Source of the DNA: Methanomassiliicoccaceae archaeon UBA480
Lineage (GTDB): Archaea; Thermoplasmatota; Thermoplasmata; Methanomassiliicoccales; Methanomethylophilaceae
Assembly: GCA_002506425.1 (NCBI GenBank)
Contig: DAXO01000089.1
Coordinates: 1 to 26,850, forward strand
Direction of reading: 5' to 3'
Length of the DNA: 26,850 bases
Below the pieces are notes generated by a model that saw nothing but the letters and a program-made list of their open reading frames with translations, was not told the DNA's origin and did not search any database. A program made the translations under genes and the position numbers. Numbering within the stretch: position 1 is the first letter of the stretch; every line of letters starts with the position of its first letter. Positions 22,002 to 26,850 of the stretch are shown in pieces.

Positions 22002-22942
22002 CAGACGGACCTCCTGACTGCAGCCTCTCCCAGGATCATGGAACGGATGTCACGCTCAAGAGGGGTTCCGGAACCTATGTCCACGATGGTGACCGCCCTC
22101 CCGTTCTCCTCCAGAACCTCGAGCATGTGCCCCACGATTATGGACGGCATTGATCCGTCGGGGCAAGAGCGGAGAACCACTATGCCCAAACCTGGCGAAT
22201 GAACGTTGGGATCTGACCAGCCTACGAGTTCGTTGTGATCGAATTCAGGGAGCTCGCCCGAGAATGATGGGATTCCGATCTTCTCCTTGATGAGATCGGC
22301 CCAGCGTCTCGATGCAGCACGTACATCCGTTGTCGAGTAGACGCCTATTATCTCTCCATCGATGGCTTCTAAGACTTCAAGGCGGTCCTGTGCGACGCTG
22401 GAAGCGCTGTCGCGAAGTGCCGAGCGCGCATCGAACAGACCCATATCCGAGACGATGGCGCAGAGGGTTCCGAGCACGAAGGCCACCGCCTCTGTGGAAT
22501 CCAAGCCGCTGGGCACCTCCACATATGCGCCGTCCGTGCGGTTGGCAAGCATCGATACATTCGAAGCGATAAGATGAACTCTGCATCCGCGGACCGAGAG
22601 GGCATCGTATAGCGCCCGTGCCGCATCGGAATCCCGACCTTCGGAGACGATTATCGCATCCACGCCAGAGCCTACCCATCCGGGTATGCGGCTGTCGCAG
22701 AACGTCGGTATCGGACCGCTCTCGGAGAAATCGGCCATATCGGAAATAGCCATGCATGCGGAGACGCAGCGATCCATGCAGAACATGCATGCACTCTCCG
22801 CCGGTGGGCATCCCGCGAACGAATCGGCGGCGGAGACCGAAACGGACAGGAACCTGGAGGTGACCTCCGCGGCATCCGCATCCGAAGCCTTCAATCCTGT
22901 CGGCCTTCCCTCCGGAGGCGCGAGCTGCCCTTTGCTATGCAT
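22001..22942 (-). CDS. Degenerate phosphohexose isomerase-like SIS protein B, retaining the HNE motif
   Basis: A 313-residue paralogue of SIS protein A. It lacks what A has: the SYSGNT loop is IIVSEGRDSDAA (97-108), the PR motif is SGLDSTEAVAF, and the GxGGSA loop is not recognisable. It keeps what A lacks: GELPEFDHNELVGWS (229-243), with His236 sixteen residues after Glu220, the spacing expected for the Glu and His catalytic pair in this family. The cysteine-rich segment CPPAESACMFCMDRC at about 45-59 is unusual. The C-terminus stops about 25 residues short of A's family end. The ATG at 22942 lies 17 bases after the flippase stop. Probably a partner subunit of A rather than a free enzyme. 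Confidence 0.8.
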   Translation of the reverse strand: MHSKGQLAPPEGRPTGLKASDADAAEVTSRFLSVSVSAADSFAGCPPAESACMFCMDRCVSACMAISDMADFSESGPIPTFCDSRIPGWVGSGVDAIIVSEGRDSDAARALYDALSVRGCRVHLIASNVSMLANRTDGAYVEVPSGLDSTEAVAFVLGTLCAIVSDMGLFDARSALRDSASSVAQDRLEVLEAIDGEIIGVYSTTDVRAASRRWADLIKEKIGIPSFSGELPEFDHNELVGWSDPNVHSPGLGIVVLRSCPDGSMPSIIVGHMLEVLEENGRAVTIVDIGSGTPLERDIRSMILGEAAVRRSV

Positions 22943-22959
22943 CCATCGACAGAAGCCGC

Positions 22960-24630
22960 TTACGATAGATAACCGTAGCGACAGATTCGAAGCGCTCGTG
23001 CCCCCATGCTGTCGATAACGCGCTGGATGAAGCGTGGGAGATACGACTTCACCATGTCGCGCTCCTCGCTGTCGAATATGAAGCGCATCTCCAATACGAA
23101 GAACAGCAGGAACAGAAGAATGAACGGAACTATTACTCCAGGCCATGTCATCGGAGGTGTGAAGACCAGGGACAGGGCGTACAGCCCGACCAGGCAGACG
23201 GCGAACACCGCATACGCTTCCGCTATAGGACGATAATACAGCGAAATACGACCTCCGGTCAGCTCATGGCAGAACATCGGATAGAACACCAGCTTCAGGA
23301 AGACCATCGATGCTGCCCAGCAGACGCAGACTCCCAGGGCTCCCGCATCCGTGAACTGTATGATCAGCGAGGCGGAGGCTATGTTCGCCACTCCGATGAT
23401 GAGTGTGGCCACGGCGAGAGGCTTCACACGGGCGAATACCACAGGAACATCTGCTAAAGCACTGGTAGCGCATATGAGGACCTCTATGGGGAGCATGATG
23501 TATAGCATCCCGTAGAGATCTTGATAATCATGCCCCAGCCATACTCCCAGCACCTGCGGCATGAATATGATCACATATGCTATCGGGAACGCCATCGTTA
23601 TCCCCACGAACTTCGTGAAGATTCTGAGCACACGCATCAGCCCGCCGATATCTCCCACGGCGTATTCCCTGTACACCAATGGTATGGACACGGCCGCCAG
23701 CGCCGTGCAAGCCGTGTGGACCATCATGATCATGCTGGCCGCAATCGAGAACACCCCCTGGGTGCCGGAGCCGAGCATCATATTCACTATTACCAGAGAT
23801 GCCTGGATGAAGAGAAGGGACCCCAGCTCGCTCAGCATCGCCCATAGCCCGAGGCTCCCCATCTCCTTCAGAAGACCTGCATCATGGAGTCCGCGCCTGA
23901 ACTGGAGCGTCGGGCAGATGCGCCTGAGCGGCAGAATCATCAGCACGAGCATCAGCAACGCGGATGCCAGGAACGACACGCCGATCAGAGGTAGCGACGG
24001 ACCATCCATGATCAGGAGAAGAACCACGACGGCAACCTGGGAGGCGGTCTGCACGCTCCTGCAGAAATATGTGATGTAGAGGCTGTTGAACGCCGTGTAC
24101 ACCCCGCCGAGACTGGAGCCGAACGAGATTATCATCGATGCCGCCATGATCAGGAGGAACATCACCTGGACGTCGGACGCTCCCGAAGGACCTATGTGAA
24201 ATATATACGGTGCCGCCAGGGAAACTAGGATTGCCACGGGCGCCATCATCAGCATGCATTTCGCCATCCCTATGACGGAAGATGTGAAAACCACGTTGAC
24301 ATTGTCCGAATCCCCGTTCTGCGCAGAGATCGATATGTATCTGCTGAATGCGTTGGATAGAGAGTCGGAAATCATGACGAAATAGTTCGTCACAGTGGTG
24401 GCCAACGGGAGTATGGCGTATGTCGCTATGCCGAACTGATCGATGTAGTACGGCACCATGAGAAGACCCGCCAGGGCCATCAACACCGTGCGCAATACGT
24501 TCGCGACCAGGTTCAGGGACACCCTGCTGGAGAAAGAATCCTTCTTCGACGCCACGAACGCATCTCCACCCCAATCATGCGCGAACTGATATAATAGTCT
24601 TGGATGGCGGACGGAATCATTCCTGCTCAT
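22960..24630 (-). CDS. Wzx-like polysaccharide flippase (MOP superfamily)
   Basis: A 556-residue polytopic membrane protein, about 12-14 helices, of the polysaccharide-transporter/Wzx type that flips lipid-linked oligosaccharides to the outside. The N-terminal SLNLVANVLRTVLMALAGLLMVPYYIDQFGIATYAIL is typical, with later VGDIGGLMRVLRIFTKFVGI and VLGVWLGHDYQDLYGML fitting the family. A GTG at 24639 is an alternative start. The ATG at 24630 overlaps the GT-C stop by 14 bp. Its operon neighbours are a GT-C enzyme upstream and two isomerase-like proteins downstream, consistent with surface glycan export. Confidence 0.88.
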   Translation of the reverse strand: MSRNDSVRHPRLLYQFAHDWGGDAFVASKKDSFSSRVSLNLVANVLRTVLMALAGLLMVPYYIDQFGIATYAILPLATTVTNYFVMISDSLSNAFSRYISISAQNGDSDNVNVVFTSSVIGMAKCMLMMAPVAILVSLAAPYIFHIGPSGASDVQVMFLLIMAASMIISFGSSLGGVYTAFNSLYITYFCRSVQTASQVAVVVLLLIMDGPSLPLIGVSFLASALLMLVLMILPLRRICPTLQFRRGLHDAGLLKEMGSLGLWAMLSELGSLLFIQASLVIVNMMLGSGTQGVFSIAASMIMMVHTACTALAAVSIPLVYREYAVGDIGGLMRVLRIFTKFVGITMAFPIAYVIIFMPQVLGVWLGHDYQDLYGMLYIMLPIEVLICATSALADVPVVFARVKPLAVATLIIGVANIASASLIIQFTDAGALGVCVCWAASMVFLKLVFYPMFCHELTGGRISLYYRPIAEAYAVFAVCLVGLYALSLVFTPPMTWPGVIVPFILLFLLFFVLEMRFIFDSEERDMVKSYLPRFIQRVIDSMGARALRICRYGYLS

Positions 24631-25975
24631 CTCCGACACTGCGCCTGCGCATCAGCTTCCGCGGATCGATTCCGCAGAGCCTCAGCAGTATGATGATTAT
24701 CGCGGAGCATTGGAACACTCCGCCTATGACGAACTGCATGTTGCCGATGGCGATCCCTGCGAAAACAGGGGAGTACCATGTCTGGAAGAGATGGACTGCA
24801 GACCCCATATCGGGAAAGCCTGCCCACACAGCCAAAGGCATCAGGGCCGATCCCACGGATGCCAGCACGTAGATCGGGGCACCCAGGGCCAGCAGCTTCC
24901 ATCCGAGCATATAGCCGCGGTCGGATGCGGCTATCCAATAAGCCAGAAACGGCACGAGTATCACGATGTACTGAGTAGTCGGCGGATAGATCAGTACGAG
25001 CGCAGCGGTGAACAGGCAGTTCCTCATGAGCGTATCGAACGGATCCCCATCTGCTGAAAGGGACTTGAGGCCCAGATATGCGGCAATCACAAGGACTGCG
25101 GCATATGTTATCAACCTGGACGAACCGATCAGCATATCCAGAATACCGTCTCCCTCCGAGAACCCGGAACGGTCCCCCAGGAACTGGAAGCACATCGCAA
25201 CGCTTCCATCCATGATCTGAGGAAGGAATATCAGAAGGGTCATCGTAGCCGACCCCAGGACCGCAAGCGCGATATCCGCGACGGGACGGCGTCCTTCCCT
25301 GCGTGCATTCGAGACCATGTATCCGACAAGCGCGAAAATCATGAACGCCGGGAAGAACTTCACAAGGACCGCAAGCGCGAACGTCATCCCGCCGATCAGC
25401 GGATATCCTTTGCGCAGGCAGTAGATCGTCAGAACAGCGAACATCGCGGAAATCGTGTCCGGCATCGCGATCACGCCGGTGGACATCAGGAGTACAGGAG
25501 AGAGGAATACCAGCGCGAAGGCGGCCAGCGACCTCCTTCCGTTCCCGGTCCTCTCGAGAACCAGCCTTCTGACGACCTCGGCGGTTATGAGATCGCAGCA
25601 GAACAGAGGGAACTTCACCGAATATATCAGTGCCAGAGATGGTATGGTGGCGCTGAAGTAGGGGCCGCATCCCTCGATGAACAACGCCTCTGTTATGCGG
25701 ACCGCCGATTCGCCGAGATCCATGAACATGTTCTGGAAGGCCGCGACGCCGCCCAGGACGTAACCCCAAACGGGCGTGTAGTAGTATCCCTCCAAGCCGT
25801 AGAGGCCATTCCCGGTCTCGAGGTTCCGGATGACGATAGCCCAATAATCGGAATCATAGACTATGGCGAGGGACCCCACTGCCATGCGGATGATTATCCC
25901 GACCAGCAGAATCAGCAGGAGCGGGTGCCTGCATCCCTCGATGCGGGCGGCGATTCTGCCGAAGACCTCAGACAT
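24617..25975 (-). CDS. GT-C superfamily membrane glycosyltransferase (GT87/PIG-M-like), copy 2
   Basis: A 452-residue polytopic membrane protein clearly related to copy 1 at 17.2-18.6 kb. The first outside loop has VYDSDYWAIVIRNLETGNGLY with Asp41/Asp43, then GYYYTPVWGYVLG at 63-75. Both copies also share a C-terminal block with 'Q/TQYxxVxxPxLxYxIAxxDxG'. I chose the ATG at 25975 over one at 25999: it has GGAGGC six bases upstream and gives an 8-bp overlap with the ectodomain gene, identical to the overlap in cassette 1. Here the ectodomain gene comes first and GT-C second, the reverse of cassette 1. The flippase follows with a 14-bp overlap. Confidence 0.85.
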   Translation of the reverse strand: MSEVFGRIAARIEGCRHPLLLILLVGIIIRMAVGSLAIVYDSDYWAIVIRNLETGNGLYGLEGYYYTPVWGYVLGGVAAFQNMFMDLGESAVRITEALFIEGCGPYFSATIPSLALIYSVKFPLFCCDLITAEVVRRLVLERTGNGRRSLAAFALVFLSPVLLMSTGVIAMPDTISAMFAVLTIYCLRKGYPLIGGMTFALAVLVKFFPAFMIFALVGYMVSNARREGRRPVADIALAVLGSATMTLLIFLPQIMDGSVAMCFQFLGDRSGFSEGDGILDMLIGSSRLITYAAVLVIAAYLGLKSLSADGDPFDTLMRNCLFTAALVLIYPPTTQYIVILVPFLAYWIAASDRGYMLGWKLLALGAPIYVLASVGSALMPLAVWAGFPDMGSAVHLFQTWYSPVFAGIAIGNMQFVIGGVFQCSAIIIILLRLCGIDPRKLMRRRSVGDEQE

Positions 25976-26850
25976 GGAAGGCCTCCGCGAACTTGGCATA
26001 CGTCCCTCCGATGAAGATATACAGCGTCGGATCGGCTAAGGAATCGAACGATATGCTTCCGGAGACCGTTCCTCTCACAACATCTCCGCGCTCATGTGCA
26101 ATCAGAACGGTGCCGTGGTTGACTCCCGATGCGACCACCTGCCCGATGTCATCGAACTGATTTATGTCGAAGGGGCCGGCGAACACCGTCACCTCTCCAT
26201 CTCCGTAAGGCGACATGGCGATTGAAGAGTAGCCCCCCTCCGAATAGCCTATGCCTACGGCGCCGTCCACGGCATCGGCATTCACGGCGTTGATGACGCT
26301 ACTGTTCTTCAGACAGAGGGCTTCCGACAGGCCTCCGCCTATGCGATCGGTGGCGACGGTCGGGCCGTCCGTGTTCACGCAGCGGGTTCCGAAGAACAGC
26401 TCCTGATTATCTTCGACAGCCTTCAATCCGTCTGCATCCTTGAAGAAGCGTCCTATCTCGGTGCCGACCCAGTACAAGGTCCCCCCATTCCCGATCCATT
26501 CCATCAGAGGACATTCTGGAGTGCCATCGTATACGGAGACGGGCAGCGCGTATGACGATACCATCACCGCCTTGCCCCGGGGATCCTCCATCGTTCCTTC
26601 GATGTATCCTGACAGGGCGTCGTCATCCAGAGTCGTCACGGCATGGAACGACCTGAATTCCAGAAAAGCGGCTATCTGATCAGCGAAATAATCCTGCGAT
26701 TGATACGGGACCGTGGAGATCCTGCTCGCATCGCCGTAGTATTCCGCATAGGTCCCGTCGACATACACGGCCAGATCGGTGATGGAACCGCGGATGCCGT
26801 TGTCGAGGAGAACAGCGTCGTATACATCTCCTCCGGAGGAGATGTATACG
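25968..26850 (-). CDS. Extracytoplasmic GT-C partner protein, copy 2 (5' end missing)
   Basis: The last 293 residues of a protein homologous to the ectodomain protein at 18.6-19.6 kb; the N-terminus, including any signal anchor, lies beyond the window. An internal GTG at 26768 is not the true start, because the frame stays open to the window edge and upstream residues (VYISSGGDVYDAVLL) align with VEISSGSSNRYDVV of copy 1. Shared blocks include IGNGGTLYWVGTEIGRFFKDADG-type sequence versus LNAGGRLYWIGGIIGQF, GYSSIAM versus TYSSIGL, VVASGVN versus VLASGIG, and the C-terminal YIFIGGTYAKFAEAFHV versus YVYLGGYFAVYGKSFRI. Function unknown; leads the minus-strand operon. Confidence 0.8.
   Translation of the reverse strand, partial: VYISSGGDVYDAVLLDNGIRGSITDLAVYVDGTYAEYYGDASRISTVPYQSQDYFADQIAAFLEFRSFHAVTTLDDDALSGYIEGTMEDPRGKAVMVSSYALPVSVYDGTPECPLMEWIGNGGTLYWVGTEIGRFFKDADGLKAVEDNQELFFGTRCVNTDGPTVATDRIGGGLSEALCLKNSSVINAVNADAVDGAVGIGYSEGGYSSIAMSPYGDGEVTVFAGPFDINQFDDIGQVVASGVNHGTVLIAHERGDVVRGTVSGSISFDSLADPTLYIFIGGTYAKFAEAFHV
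26819..26850. repeat. Perfect 32-bp palindrome at the window edge
   Basis: Sixteen bases (CGTATACATCTCCTCC) are followed directly by their exact reverse complement, ending on the last base of the window. It lies inside the coding frame of the partner protein and encodes the run VYISSGGDVY. Confidence 0.9.

Noticed and set aside
22943..23146. Upstream extension of SIS protein B to 23146
   Set aside because: The extra 68 residues lie inside the flippase C-terminus in another phase; the ATG at 22942 follows the flippase stop and fits operon spacing.
1..26850. Transposons, CRISPR arrays, rRNA and attachment sites
   Set aside because: No transposase-like protein, no regularly spaced direct repeats and no rRNA-like sequence were seen; the tRNA is not flanked by an integrase gene or a repeat of its 3' end.

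Overview
The window is a gene-dense stretch of archaeal chromosome. The archaeal assignment rests on an uninterrupted eL18-uL13-uS9-RpoN cluster, an archaeal EF-1beta next to a four-knuckle zinc-finger protein, an aTrm56-type tRNA methylase, a tRNA-Pro without an encoded CCA, and TATA boxes about 23-32 bases before start codons (leaderless style). I infer Thermoplasmata, most likely a Methanomassiliicoccales-type methanogen. In line with that, nearly every gene ends in TGA, a few in TAA and none in TAG, as expected where TAG is kept for pyrrolysine. No methanogenesis or Pyl gene is in the window, so this remains an inference.

Layout. 1-5.4 kb is mainly housekeeping: an HD hydrolase, aTrm56, a winged-helix regulator, a small zinc protein, a second small wHTH regulator, an unknown protein, tRNA-Pro(GGG), the ribosomal protein/RpoN operon, and a divergent dolichol-phosphate-sugar-synthase-like GT2. 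5.4-16.6 kb mixes branched-chain amino acid genes (ilvE and a lone ACT-domain protein) with surface-glycan genes: a GmhA-GmhB fusion with an HddA-type kinase (heptose activation), a four-gene run (GT4, VTT-like membrane protein, GT4, GtrA), a GT87-like membrane mannosyltransferase, a GT2, and a sugar-phosphate nucleotidyltransferase overlapping a DUF89 phosphatase. 16.6-17.1 kb holds EF-1beta and its zinc-finger partner. 17.2-26.85 kb is a second glycan block made of two convergent operons: GT-C enzyme, membrane-anchored ectodomain protein and phosphohexomutase on the plus strand; ectodomain protein, GT-C enzyme, Wzx-like flippase and two phosphohexose-isomerase-like SIS proteins on the minus strand.

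How the genes fit together (inference). The SIS isomerases, phosphohexomutase and nucleotidyltransferase could take fructose-6-P to a nucleotide sugar such as GDP-mannose. GmhA-GmhB, HddA and a nucleotidyltransferase could make a nucleotide-activated D-glycero-D-manno-heptose. The DPM-like GT2 would load a polyprenol carrier, the GT4/GT2 enzymes would build a lipid-linked glycan in the cytoplasm, the flippase would export it, and the GT87/GT-C proteins would add sugars outside. The most unusual elements are a repeated GT-C plus ectodomain cassette and a pair of adjacent SIS paralogues that seem to have divided the isomerase active-site motifs between them.

Sequence-quality warnings: two genes (the second GT4 and the phosphohexomutase) have no stop codon where their families end, and the window ends exactly on a perfect 32-bp palindrome. 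No mobile element, CRISPR array or rRNA was seen. No gene-free stretch exceeds 300 bases; the longest is 1631-1814, which holds divergent promoters only.
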